Below, piece by piece: positions 29,791-39,627 of a DNA stretch of 64,000 nucleotides. Under the pieces are notes generated by a model. It did no database searches. It was given only the letters and a program-made list of their open reading frames with translations, and had not been told where the DNA came from. Positions within the stretch are counted from its first letter, which is position 1. Each line of letters starts with the position of its first letter. This DNA is from VRUE01 sp963774555 (lineage in GTDB: Bacteria; Actinomycetota; Thermoleophilia; Solirubrobacterales; 70-9). The translations under genes were made by a program, and so were the position numbers. Location of the stretch: assembly GCA_963774555.1 (NCBI GenBank), contig CAVZFL010000001.1, forward strand, positions 1,178,001 through 1,242,000. Direction: 5' to 3'.

Positions 29791-31548
29791 ATGCGCTCCG
29801 CTCTGCCCTGGTTCCTGCCGGACTGCGCTCGCGATGGCCTTGATCGTTCCCGCCCAGGCGCAGGCCGACTCCTTCCCCAGCAAGGCCGGCAACTTCGTCA
29901 GCGACAACATCCAGTACTTCGTCGCCGGCCTGGTCGCGGCGATCCTGCTGCTCCTGCTGGTGATCAGCATCACCCAGCGCCGCAGCAAGGAGACCAAGAA
30001 GAAGAAAAAGGAGCCCGACGCCGCGGCGCCGCCACGCGGCTTCGGCCTCGCCGCGCGGCCACGCCGCCAGGCCGACCGCACAGACTCAGCGCACCGCCGC
30101 ACCGTCCGGACGCGCCGACCCCCTGGCGTGCTCCACCCGGCTGGCGCCGCCGCCGGTCGCCTGGCCAGCCGCTGAACCGAAGGAGAACGCAAGCTGGCCC
30201 GCGAGCAGCAGCGCGCGGCGCGGCTCGAGCACCGCAAAGCGCAGCCAGGCGGAGGCAAGGCGGCGCGAAGAGCGGACGCCAAGCGAGCGACAGCGGCGCG
30301 GCAAGCCGGCGGCGGGCGGCCCAGGGCGCAAGGCGCGCAAGGAAGCGGCGAAGGCCGAGCGCCAGCTCGCCGAGGCGAGGGCGGCGCACGAGCGCGAACA
30401 GCTGCAGCAGGGCGCCAGGCGGCTCAGGCTCCGCCGGCAACTGCCGCGGCACCGGTTGCGCCCGAGCAGCCGACACCCCTGCCCCCCGGTCGCCCCGCCG
30501 CCCCCGGCCCGGGTGCCGCCGGCTTCCGCGGTCGTGCCGCCGCCCGGTGCCCCGCCCGGCTACGACGACCGGCCGCGGCGGAAGAGCCGGGTTCGCTCCA
30601 AGGTCGAGGAGATCCAGCGCGAGGAGGAGCGGATCCGGGCCGAGGCCGACCGGCGCAATCGAGGAGGCCGAGCGGCTCCAGCGCGAGGCCGAGGAGCGGA
30701 CGGCCCGGGCGCAGGGCCCGGGCCTCAGGTGACGCAGAGCATGGCGGCCGTGCCCCCAGTGGTCGCGCCGCCGGCGCCACCGCCGGCGGCGCCTGCACCC
30801 GACCTGCAGACGGCCGAGCAGCGTCTGCAGCAGGAGCGCGAGGCCCACGAGCACGCGATGGTCGAGGCCCAGGAGCGGCTGCGCCAGATCGAGGAGCGCA
30901 CCAAAGCGGCGGAGCGCCGCGCCGCCGAGGCGGAGCGCCTCGCGCAGCTGAAGGCCGAGGAGGACGAGCGCGAGCGGCGCCTGCGCGAGATCCACGACAG
31001 CGTCGCCCAGGCCGAGGAGCGGGCGCGCGAGGCGGAGCGGCGCGCCGCCGAGGCCGAGCAGGCGGTGGTCCAGTCGGTCCAAAGCGGAGCCCCGCTGCAG
31101 GCGGCCCCACCGCAGCCTCCCGCGCCGCCGACACCCGCGCCACCACCACCACCACCACCACCACCACCACCCCCAGCTCCAGAGCCACCGACGCCCGCGC
31201 CACCAGAGCCGGGTCCGCCGACGCCTCCGGCGCCGGTCCCAACTCCACCGCCTGCGCCGCCGGCCCCGGAGCCACCGGCTCCGCCGCCCCCGCCGCCGCC
31301 CGAGCCGCCGCCCGCGGCGGCCTCGCCGCCACCGTCGCCGCTCCCGCCGGTCCGGGAACCGGCACGATCGACCTCAACACGGTCACCTTCGAGCAGCTGC
31401 GCGCCGAGAACCTCTCGGTCACCCAGGCGACCCGCCTGCTCGCCCACCGCGAGCGCCTCGGGCGCTTCGGCTCGGTCGACGACCTCGACCAGGTGCCCGG
31501 CTTCCCGCAGGACGTCCTCGACGACCTGAAGCGGCGCTCACGGTCTGA
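29791..31548 (+). CDS. Membrane-anchored coiled-coil protein with C-terminal helix-hairpin-helix
   Basis: Reassembled across frames it has a signal-like start (MRSALPWFLP), one strong membrane helix (QYFVAGLVAAILLLLLVISI), a Lys-rich stop-transfer segment, a long Ala/Glu/Arg coiled coil (about 30190-31080, e.g. ERTKAAERRAAEAERLAQL), a proline-rich linker with a (CCA)9 tract, and a ComEA-like helix-hairpin-helix (IDLNTVTFEQLRAENLSVTQ ... DLDQVPGFPQDVLDDL) at the end. I read the stop as TGA 31546-31548 after a last-base shift. Many frame changes occur. Possible jobs are DNA or RNA binding at the membrane; function is unknown. Confidence 0.65.
31140..31166. repeat. (CCA)9 trinucleotide tract
   Basis: Nine CCA units inside the proline-rich linker of the coiled-coil/HhH gene. 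Depending on frame it reads Pro or His/Thr; the domain context fits poly-Pro. Such tracts are prone to slippage in replication and sequencing. Confidence 0.9.
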
Positions 31549-31559
31549 GGAGCCCGCTC

Positions 31560-32944
31560 CTATAGGCCGTAGGCCTCGAGCAGCTTCAGCCAGATCTCAC
31601 TGCGAGTGGGGTAGGCAGCGACTGCGTGGCGGAGCTTTGGCAAAGGGACCTTCGCCGACGATGGCGACGGTTGCGGCGTGGAGGAAGTCGGCTGTCTCGA
31701 AGCCGGTGAAGGTGGCGCCGACGATCACTTGCGCGGCGACTCGTCGACGACGAGCCGCGAGGTGCCGCCGGTGTTCCTTGCCGTAGAAGCTGGCGCCGGC
31801 GGTGCCGTCGGTGGGGACGTCGACGGCGCGGGCGTCGATGCCGGCCTCGCGGGCCTGCTCGAGGGTCTTGCCGACGGCGGCAACCTGGGGGTCGGTGAAG
31901 GTGACACGGGGGGAGCCGATGGCCTTCGGCGATCGCCTCGACCTCGCGGCCGAGCGCGTTCTCGGCGGCGACCCAGGCCTGGTACTTGCCCATGTGGGTG
32001 AAGAGGGCGCGGCCGTTGACGTCGCCGACCGCGTAGAGCCAGTCGCGATCGCCGACCCGGAGCCGGTCGTCGGTCTCGAGGAAGCCGCGCTTGCCGGGCT
32101 CGACGCCGACCGAGTCGAGGCCGATGCCCTCGGTGCGCGGCTTGCGGCCGACCGCGACCAGGATCTCGGCCGCCTCGACCTGCTCGCCGTCCGTCGAGCT
32201 CGACGGTGACGATGTCGCCTTCGCGGCTGACGCCGCTCGGCGTGGGCGCCGGTGCGCACGTCGACGCCGTGCTTCTCGCGCAGCGCCGCGGCGACTTCCT
32301 CGCCGGCGAAGGGCTCCTCGCGGGAGAGCAGGCGCGCGCCGCCCTCGATCAGGGTCACCTTCGTGCCGAGCGTCGACCAGGCCTGCGCCAGCTCGGAGCC
32401 GACCGGTCCGCCGCCGAGCACGACCATGCTCTCCGGCACCTGCTTCGAGGTGGTGCCCTCGCGGTTGTTCCAGGCACGCACCGCGTCGAGCCCATCGATC
32501 GGCGGCATTGCGGCGCCGCTGCCGGTGGCGACGACGACGACCCGGCGCGCGAGCAGGACGTCGTCGCCGACGCGCACACGCCGCTCGCCGTCGAGCCGGC
32601 CCTCGCCGCGGAAGAGCTCGATGCCCCGTTCCTCCAGCCAGGGAAGCTGCCCCGAGTCGTCGAGGTCGTGGACGACCTCGTCGCGGCGGTCGAGGACCGC
32701 CCGGGGGTCGAGATCCCCGCTGACGGCCTCGGCGACCCCCGGCACCCGCCGCGCCTCGTCGAGCAGGTCGCCGGGGCGCAGCAGCGCCTTGGAGGGCATG
32801 CAGGCGTAGTAGGAGCACTCGCCGCCGACCAGGTGCTGCTCGACGATCGCCACCGACATGCCGCCGTCGGCGAGGCGGCCGGCGCAGACCTCTCCCGGAG
32901 CCCCGGCACCGAGCACGATCGCGTCGAACTCGTCGCTCAGCCAT
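31560..32944 (-). CDS. FAD-dependent pyridine nucleotide-disulfide oxidoreductase
   Basis: A class I flavin disulfide reductase: EFDAIVLGAGAPGEVCAGRL (FAD site), the redox motif GGECSYYACMPSKALLRPGD with the CX4C pair, VVVATGSGAAMPPIDGLDAV, NAD-binding MVVLGGGPVGSELAQAW and an AVGDVNG FAD motif. It resembles mercuric reductase/dihydrolipoamide dehydrogenase-like actinobacterial proteins; with no mer genes or 2-oxoacid dehydrogenase beside it, the substrate is open. Frames change near 32940, 32205, 32230, 31922 and 31640; corrected, it ends EIWLKLLEAYGL at 31560. The intended start is probably ATG at 32944 followed by one surplus G. Confidence 0.85.
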
Positions 32945-32966
32945 CCGGTATTCCTACCCGACTCCG

Positions 32967-32972
32967 TACAAT
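32967..32972 (+). promoter_or_regulatory. -10 box of ssrA (TACAAT)
   Basis: TACAAT lies 17 bases before the mature tmRNA 5' end, leaving room for a short leader to be cut off. No convincing TTGACA box is visible upstream. It overlaps the upstream region of the divergent oxidoreductase gene. Confidence 0.5.
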
Positions 32973-32988
32973 CGGTCCGACATAGCAC

Positions 32989-33347
32989 GGGGGCGACAGG
33001 CTTCGACGTGGTCGGTCCGTGCGAACGGTTGCAGGTCGAGGTTGCCGGAGGCCTCGTTAAACCCCGGCAAAAACCAATACGTGCGGACCATGAGTTCGCC
33101 CTCGCTGCTTAGCTAGAACCTAGGCGATGAGAGTCGGTCCTCCCTCGCCCGTAGGGAGGGGAGCCGGCTTCAGAACACGGGCTCACCCCGGCGGATCGCC
33201 CCGTCCACCAGGGGAAATCTCAGAGGGCTTTATCTCCCGCAGTGCCCGCCGGCGCGGACCCCGGGAGACGAGAATCAAGCGCCGGCTATACCTGTAGATG
33301 CCTTCGCACTACGACCTCGGACGCCGGTTCAATTCCGGCCGCCTCCA
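32989..33347 (+). ncRNA. ssrA: Transfer-messenger RNA
   Basis: The 5' end GGGGGCG pairs with 3' CGCCTCC, giving the acceptor stem with the G3-U pair that marks alanine identity, followed by the conserved CGACAGGCTTCGAC. The 3' part has the T arm GCCGGTTCAATTCCGGC and an A discriminator; CCA is not encoded. The tag reading frame ends ...KPIRADHEFALAA and TAG, matching the ALAA degradation signal. The exact resume codon is unclear. Pseudoknot-forming GC blocks fill 33150-33290. tmRNA rescues stalled ribosomes with SmpB, encoded 3.2 kb upstream. Confidence 0.95.
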
Positions 33348-33357
33348 TCAGTCCCGC

Positions 33358-33403
33358 CGACGGGCCGGAAACCACCCCTATATGGCGTGTTTTAGGCCCG
33401 TCG
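33358..33403. terminator. Inverted repeat after ssrA
   Basis: CGACGGGCC (33358-33366) is inverted at 33395-33403. It lies 11 bases past the tmRNA end and includes the stop codon of the convergent peroxiredoxin gene. A short TTTT lies at the right arm. It may terminate both transcripts. Confidence 0.45.
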
Positions 33404-33957
33404 ACGGAGCCACACGAGAACCTCGCTGGCGTCGCGATCGGGCGGGAAGACGGGATAGAAGGTTTTGACGATTCGGGCCGCTTCGGCGACGAAGGTGAGG
33501 CGCTTGTAGAGGGTCATGCCTTCGACCTCGAAGGTCGGTAGGCCGCAGCTCGTCGGCGAGGCGCAGATCGCTGTCGCTGAGCAGGGGGAACGGAATGTGC
33601 TCGCGCTCGGCGAACTCGCGCTGTTCGTCCGGGGTCTGGGCGCTGATGCCGAGCACGGCTGCGCCCAGCGCGGCGAACTCGGCGAGGCTGTCGCGGTAGG
33701 CGCAGCTCTGCGGCGTGCAGCCGCGGGCGCCGGGGATGTCGTCCCAGCCCGCCGGCAAGGGCTCGCCCGGCTTGCCGGTGCGCGGGTAGACGTAGACGAC
33801 CAGGCGCCCTCGCGCCGCTTCGGCCAGGTCGATTGGCCCGCTCTGGGTCGACGTCGAGCCGCAGGCTGGGGACGGGCGATCCGGCCAGGTGGTCGGCAGC
33901 GCCGTCCTCCTCTGGAACGGGGAGGTTGTCCGGCAGGCGGCTGTAGTCGCTGCTCAC
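33392..33957 (-). CDS. Peroxiredoxin (AhpC/TSA family)
   Basis: The reassembled protein of about 188 residues starts SSDYSRLPDNLPVPEEDGAA (GTG 33957) and contains GARGCTPQSCAYRDSLAEFA with the peroxidatic Cys and a second Cys five residues later, as in atypical 2-Cys PrxQ-like proteins, then AAVLGISAQTPDEQREFAER and FPLLSDSDLRLADEL. It ends EVLVWLRRA. Frames change near 33840 and 33540. It reduces H2O2 and organic peroxides using thiol donors. It converges on tmRNA. Confidence 0.87.
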
Positions 33958-34007
33958 GCGGCCATCGTCGCAGGCACTGGGACGTGCCGATTCGTAGGGT
34001 TGTGCCG

Positions 34008-34440
34008 ATGGAGCGCTACGTCGCCTTTCTGCGCGGGATGAACCTCGGGCGACGAGGAGAAGCTCAGGCAGACGATCGAAGCCGGCCTCCGGGAGTCGCT
34101 CGGCTACGAGGTTCCCGTGTTCCTTCGCAGCGCCGAGGAGCTGAGAGCGGTGTCGGCACACGAGCCCTTCGAGCCGGCGCTCATCAGCGCTTCGAAAGGC
34201 AAGCCCCAGGTCGCCTTCCTCCCTGCTGCGCCGGAGAAAAAAGCTCGCAAGCAGGCCCTTGCCCTGCCCAGCAGCGCGGACCGTCTAGCCGTGAAGGTTC
34301 GAGAGCTCTACTGGCTGCCGAGCGGCGGCATCTCCGAATCCGACCTCGACCTGAAGGCACTCGAGAGCCTGCTCGGCCCTTGGACGATGCGCACCAAGGG
34401 CACCGTCGACCAGATCGCAGCCAGGCTCACCGCCGATTGA
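34008..34440 (+). CDS. DUF1697 protein with internal deletion
   Basis: The start MERYVAFLRGMNLGRR is the typical DUF1697 N terminus, and LRESLGYEVPVFLRSAEELR onward to TKGTVDQIAARLTAD is the typical C-terminal part. Between them, the usual segment of roughly 60 residues containing the SGNVVF-type strand is missing, and the frame changes at 34035-34050. Family function is unknown. The break could be a genuine deletion or a collapsed assembly. It is divergent from the peroxiredoxin gene. Confidence 0.6.
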
Positions 34441-34443
34441 CAC

Positions 34444-34638
34444 CTACTGCTGGCCGAGTCGGCGGTTGATCCACGGCTTCATGGTCAAGTAGCCGGCCGC
34501 CGTGGCCCATGAGATCGGGACCAGAATCACCGGGGGCGCACCGAACCCGAAGATGGCCACGCCCACGGCAATCGACACAATCGCACTGAAAACCGAAGCT
34601 CCCCACGGAGGTTGAAACACCCTTGCCATCAGGTCCAT
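34444..34638 (-). CDS. Small membrane protein
   Basis: From ATG 34638 (MDLMARVFQPPWGASVFSAI) this 64-residue protein has two hydrophobic helices (SAIVSIAVGVAIFGFG and PPVILVPISWATAAGYL) and a short basic tail. I recognise no family. The start overlaps the stop of the upstream small gene, suggesting coupling. Its GC is below the local average. Confidence 0.5.
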   Translation of the reverse strand: MDLMARVFQPPWGASVFSAIVSIAVGVAIFGFGAPPVILVPISWATAAGYLTMKPWINRRLGQQ

Positions 34639-34862
34639 ATCCCGATGATAAAGGCGAGGATCGCCAGTGGCCAACCTGCGGCGAAGCCTTCCCCAATACC
34701 TTCATTGACTTGCTGGCTCAGGGTGTCGGGTGGTTGATGTTCGGCCATCGCTCGACTTGCGGAATATCCGCTGGCGTACGCCATTACTCCCCCCAGGATT
34801 GAAATGGCGGTTACTGCGGCTTCAAGCAGTTCGCGCGCATCGGCTGAATCGATCGGGAGCAT
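34629..34862 (-). CDS. Small membrane protein
   Basis: A 77-residue protein with two hydrophobic segments (VTAISILGGVMAYASGYSAS and WPLAILAFIIGIWT) joined by a polar loop. No family recognised. It overlaps the next small membrane gene by ten bases, so the pair may form a complex. The upstream spacer (34863-34907) holds no clear promoter. Confidence 0.5.
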   Translation of the reverse strand: MLPIDSADARELLEAAVTAISILGGVMAYASGYSASRAMAEHQPPDTLSQQVNEGIGEGFAAGWPLAILAFIIGIWT

Positions 34863-34927
34863 TTCGTCAAGCTAGTCGAGTCGGTGCTGCGCGTTGCGCG
34901 CACCGTGTCACGGTTCTGTCACATCTC

Positions 34928-35860
34928 TCAGTGTCGATCCGCGCGTGGCAGGGCGGCGAGCGCGGGTGTCGGCGCTGACCGCGCTGATCTCCTCGGGCAG
35001 CCGGGAGAGCTGGACGTTTGAGACGAACTCCAGCCGCTGGCCCAGCGGGCGGAAGAAGTTGTCGTAGTGGGTGGGGACGACGACCTTGGGGTCGAGGCGG
35101 GGGAGGATGCGCTTCCAGTAGTCCTCCGGTGAAGGTGCGGCCGGCGACGCCGGCGAGGAAGACGTCGACGTCGCGCTCGCGCACCGCCTCGTCGATCAGG
35201 TTGGCGCTGCCCTGGTGGTAGAAGCGGACACCGGCGACCGCGATCGTGACCCCCCAGACCTGGCCGCAGCGGTAGGCGCCCGGGGTGAGGGCGTCGAGGT
35301 GCTCGCAGGTGAGGTCGCCGTCGTACGGAACGGCGAGGCCGAGCAGCAGCTTCGAGTGGACGCTGGGCGTGAAGCTGACCTCGAACGGGCCGAGCTCGTA
35401 GGTGCGGTAGGGCTCGACCTCGACCGTTTGCTCGGCGAGGCCGTGCAGGTCCATCAGCCTCAGCAGCGAGTCCGAGCCGTAGGCCTTGCAGCCGAAGCGG
35501 CGGGCGATCGCCGGCGCGTCGACCGCGTGGTCGAAGTGGGTGTGGCCGACGAGCACCCCGACCACCTCGCCGGGCGCGCGGACGAAGCGGTCGAGCGCCG
35601 CCGGGTCGGGCAGGGTCGGGCGTTTCCGCAGCAGGTCGCCGAAGGGAACACGGGAGAGGTAGGGGTCGATGAAGAGCGTCCTTGCCCTCGAAGCTCATCC
35701 GGTAGCCGGAGACGCCGAGCCATTCGAGCTCGAGCCCCGCCGGCAGCTCCAGCGGGCGTGCCTCCAGCTCGCCCAGCGCCTGGCCGTCCTCGCGCGCGGC
35801 CACGCGTCTCGTCAGCCGCGCCCTGGCCAGCTCGCCGAGGTGTCCGATCGGTCCGGGCAC
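34928..35860 (-). CDS. Metallo-beta-lactamase-fold hydrolase (UlaG-like)
   Basis: GTG 35860 begins PGPIGHLGELARARLTRRV. The core has LEWLGVSGYRMSFEGK, the zinc motif GHTHFDHAVDAPAIARRFG, YGSDSLLRLMDLHGL, FTPSVHSKLLLG and FYHQGSANLIDE with further ligand His residues. Frames change near 35685 and 35130; after the last, KVVVPTHYDNFFRPLGQRLEF follows. Members are lactonases or phosphodiesterases; substrate unknown. The exact C-terminal end is uncertain because of the frame change (34908 is another candidate). Confidence 0.75.
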   Translation of the reverse strand: MPGPIGHLGELARARLTRRVAAREDGQALGELEARPLELPAGLELEWLGVSGYRMSFEGKDALHRPLPLPCSLRRPAAETPDPARPGGARPLRPRARRGGRGARRPHPLRPRGRRAGDRPPLRLQGLRLGLAAEADGPARPRRANGRGRALPHLRARPVRGQLHAQRPLEAAARPRRSVRRRPHLRAPRRPHPGRLPLRPGLGGHDRGRRCPLLPPGQRQPDRRGGARARRRRLPRRRRRPHLHRRTTGSASSPASTPRSSSPPTTTTSSARWASGWSSSQTSSSPGCPRRSARSAPTPALAALPRADRH

Positions 35861-35870
35861 CGGCGGCGGC

Positions 35871-36378
35871 CTAGGTGGCCTTGAGCGTGGCCGAGAGCTG
35901 CGGCGGGCTCGAGAGCGTCTGCAGGACCACGCAGTAGCGCTCGGTCAGCTTCAAAAGCGTCTCGAGCTGCTCCTCGTCGGCATCGGTCTCGAGCTCGAAG
36001 GAGAGCCGGATCGCCGAGAAGCCAACCGGCGCCTCGCGGTCGACCGCGAGCGTGCCGCGAAAGTCGAGGTCCCCCTCGGCCCGGACCTGCCCTGACTCAA
36101 CGGCAATCCCAAGCGAGGTCGCCACCGCCCGCAGGGTCACGCCGGCACAGGCGACCAGAGCCTCGAGCAGCATGTCGCCCGAGCAGAGTTGCGGTCCCAT
36201 CGCCGCCGGAAGCGGGATGCAGGCCGGCTTCGGCGATCGCCCGGCCTGTCTGGACCGAGCAGGAGACTCCCTCGCCGAGCTCGCCGCTGGCCGAAAGCGT
36301 GACCACGGCGGCGTCGGGATCCTCCGTGTAGCGCTCCTTCAGCGGCGCCTGGACCGCGCGAAGCTGGTCTCGCTCCAT
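35871..36378 (-). CDS. OsmC/Ohr family protein, one frame change
   Basis: Starts MERDQLRAVQAPLKERYTED at 36378; after a shift near 36208 it continues QLCSGDMLLEALVACAGVTL with the first redox Cys, and RYCVVLQTLSSPPQLSATL with the second. OsmC-family proteins reduce organic hydroperoxides via a Cys pair. Corrected length is about 169 residues. It may form an oxidative-stress group with the peroxiredoxin nearby. It is divergent from the ABC-F gene. Confidence 0.83.
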
Positions 36379-36434
36379 GCTCGGCAGGTTACGCGACGCT
36401 CCCTCTGCGCAGGCTGCGTAATGTCAGAGCGACC

Positions 36435-38349
36435 ATGGCCATTGCCACAGCGACGACGATCGACCTCTACGCGGGCGGCAAGCTGCTCTTCGCCGACGTC
36501 TCCTTCAAGCTCGAGCCGCGCGAGCGGATGACGCTCTCCGGCCGCAACGGCGCCGGCAAGTCGACCCTGCTGCGGGTGCTGGCGGGGGAGCGGCCCCCGG
36601 ACTCGGGCACGCTGTCTCTGCAGAAAGGCGCGCGGGTGGCGCTGCACGACCAGCGCCCGCCCCGCGACGCCGAGATCTCGCTCGGCGAGTACGTCTTCTC
36701 CGGCCGCGCCGAGATGCAGGAGACCGAGGCCGAGCTGACGCGCCTGGAGGCGGCGATGGCCGGCGGCGAGCCCGACGAGGCGACGATGAGCGCCTACGCA
36801 GCGGCGCAGCAGCGCCTCGAAGCGGGCGGTGGCTACCGCTGGCGCGACGACGTCCTCTCCGTGCTCGGTGGGCTCGGCTTCGGCGAGGAGGCCGCCGGGC
36901 GTCGCCTCTCGACCTTCTCCGGCGGCGAGCTGACACGGGCCTCGCTCGCCCGTGCCCTCGCCACCCGGCCCGACCTGCTGCTGCTCGACGAGCCGACCAA
37001 CCATCTCGACATCCCCTCGCTGGAGTGGCTGGAGCGCTACCTGGTCGACCTCGACGCGGCCGTCGTCCTCGTCGCCCACGATCGCTGGTTCCTCGAGGCG
37101 GTGGGGACCTCGGTGCTGGAGCTGGAGGCGCAGCGCGGCCGCTTCTTCGCCGGCCCCTGGCACGCCTGGCGCAAGGAACAGGCGGCTCGCGAGATCGCCC
37201 GCGGCAAGGCGATCGAGCGCCAGCAGGCGGAGATCGAGCGGATGGAGCGCTTCGTCGAGCGCTTCCGCTACAAGGCGACCAAGGCCCGCCAGGCGCAGTC
37301 GCGGCTGAAGCAGATCGACAAGATCAAGCGCGACGGGGTCAAGGCCGAGCAGCGCGACCGGCGCAACCTGCGCTTCTCCTTCGTCAAGCCCGAGCGCCCG
37401 GGCCGCATCGTGCTGAAACTGGTCAACGGGATGATCGAGGTCCCCGGCCGCACCCTGCTCTCCGGCGCCAACCTCGAACTCGAACGCGGCGAGCACGTCG
37501 TCCTGGTCGGCCCCAACGGCGCCGGCAAGACGACCCTGATCGAGACCCTCGCCGGGCAGCGCGAGCCCGCTTCCGGCTCGGTGCGGACGGGACACAACGT
37601 CAAGCTCGGCTACCTCTCCCAGCACGCCGAGACCGCGGCGGGGGAGGGCACGGTGCTCGACGCCGCCCAGCGCGAGACCGGCCTCAGCGGCCAGAAGGCC
37701 CGCGACCTGCTCGGCGGCTTCCTCTTCTCCGGCGCCGACGTGGAGAAATCGCTCTCCGACATCTCCGGCGGCGAGCAGCGCCGCCTCTCGCTGGCGATTC
37801 TCGTCGCCTCCGGCGCCAACGTGCTGATCCTCGACGAGCCGACAAACCACCTCGACATCGAGAGCCGCGAGGCGCTCGAGGACGCGCTCTCGGCCTTCGA
37901 AGGCGCCGTCATTCTCGTCTCCCACGATCGCGCCCTGCTCGAGGCGGTCGGCACCCGCACGCTCGTCTGCGAGGACGGCGAGCTGCGCAGCTACACCCGA
38001 CGGCTGGGCGACCTACCAGCGCGACCGCGACCAGGCCGCCGAAGCCGCCTCTGCCTCAGCCGCCGCGGCCAAGCGCGAGCGCAAAGCGGGCAAGCGCACG
38101 CAGCCCCCGGGCCGAAGCACAGCGAGGCCGCCCGCAAGGCGGGCCGTCTGGCCGAGAAGATCGAGGCCGCCGAGGCGGAGCTGCGCGACGGTCGAGGAGG
38201 AGCTCTCCGACCCCGCCGCCTGGTCGACTCCGGCCAAGTCCGAGCGGGCGACCGAGCGCCACGAGGCGGCCAAGCGCAAGCTGGCCGAGCTCTACGAGCA
38301 GTGGGAGGCGGCCGAACAGGCCGTCAGCGCAGCGGGCGATCCAGCCTGA
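36435..38349 (+). CDS. ABC-F family ATPase
   Basis: Two ABC modules without membrane helices. First: Walker A LSGRNGAGKSTLLRVL, signature LSTFSGGELTRASLARAL, Walker B DLLLLDEPTNHLDIPSLEWL. Second: VGPNGAGKTTLIETL, SDISGGEQRRLSLAILVAS and VLILDEPTNHLDIESREAL. A charged linker (KAIERQQAEIERMERFVERF) joins them and a coiled-coil C-terminal domain follows. ABC-F proteins act at the ribosomal E site in translation or antibiotic protection. Frames change near 38010 and 38190. It converges on the P450 gene with a 26-bp overlap. Confidence 0.88.
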
Positions 38350-39626
38350 CCCTGGTGCCCTTGCCGGGAGCGAGGGTGATGTTGCGGACCTTGACCTTCT
38401 CCGGCTTGGGGTCGGGGGCGCTGAGGTCGGCGTGTTCGACGAACTCGCGCAGGATGACCCGCATCTCGTATTCGGCGAAGGCGGCGCCGATGCAGCGCCG
38501 CACGCCGCCGCCGAAGGGAATCCAGGCGTAGTTGTCGGCCTTGCTCGTCGAGGAAGCGCTCGGGCCGGAACTCCTTCGGCTGCGGGAAGAGATCCTCGCG
38601 GTAGTGCAGGGCGGCGATCGCCGCCATCACGAACGACCCCTCGGGTAGCTCATAGCCGCCGATCTGCGCCGGCGCGGTCAGCTTGCGGGCGACGTCGACG
38701 ATCACCGGCCGCGCCCGCAGCGTCTCTTTGACCGTCGCGTCGAGGTAGTCGTCCTCGCCGGCGGCAAGCGACTCGCGCAGCTTCGCCAGCACCCGCGGCG
38801 CCCGCAGCAGCCGCTCCATCGCCCAAGCGAGGCCTGTCGCCGTCGTCTCGTGGCCGGCGCCGAGCACGGTGACGAGCTCGTCGCGCAGCTCTTCGTCGCT
38901 CATCGGGCTGCCGTCGTCGTGGCGCGCCCGCAGCAGCAGCGAGAGTACGTCGTCGTGACCCTCCTCGCCGGCCTCGACCTCCGCTCGGCGCAGCCCGATC
39001 TCCTCGTAGATGAACTCGTCGAGCTTCTCGCGCGAGCGCAGGAAGCGCGGCCAGGGGCTGCCGGGGCCGAAGTTCCTGCGCAGCGCCGGGAAGGTCGTGA
39101 TCAGGCCGACCCGCTTGCTGAAGTCGTCGATCAGGACCTCGAAGCGGGCCAGCCGCTCCTCGTCGTGGACGCCGAAGACGGCGCGCATGATCACCGCCAG
39201 GGTGATCCGCTGTGTGTGGGGGCGCAGCGCGAACGGCTCTCCGACCGGCCATGTCTCCATCTCCCGGCGGGTCATCTCGCGGATCAGCTCGCCGTAGCCC
39301 TCGATCCGCTCTCCGTGGAAGGGCGGCAGCAGCAGCTTGCGCTGTTGCATGTGGGGCCCGTCGTCGAGGGTCAGCACCGAGTTGGGGCCGAGCGCCGGCT
39401 CGAGCACTGTCGCGTTGGCCTCGCCGGCGTGGAACTGCTCGGACGAGCCGGTGAAGAGCGCTTTGACCAGAGTCGGATCGGCGACGTAGACGAGACGGCC
39501 GAAGAAGGGGAAGGAGAGGCTGAAGATGTCGCCGTAGCGCCGCTGCAGCTGAATCAGGAAGCCGAGCGGGTCGCGGGCGTAGCGCAGCGCCTGCAGCAGG
39601 GACGGCGCGTTCGATCCAGGTGGCAT
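38324..39626 (-). CDS. Cytochrome P450
   Basis: Starts MPPGSNAPSLLQALRYARDP. P450 landmarks are the I-helix oxygen motif LVTVLGAGHETTATGLAWAM, the K-helix ETLRARPVIVDVARKL, FRPERFLDEQ and, after a frame change near 38543, the heme loop FGGGVRRCIGAAFAEYEMRV. It ends KGTRVRLDRPLR. Soluble, no membrane anchor seen. No ferredoxin or reductase adjoins and the substrate is unknown. Corrected length about 433 residues. Confidence 0.9.
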
Positions 39627-39627
39627 C

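Noticed and set aside
31081..31340. Proline-codon tract as a satellite or regulatory repeat
   Set aside because: It is coding and lies between two domains of one protein; only the (CCA)9 core is a true repeat.
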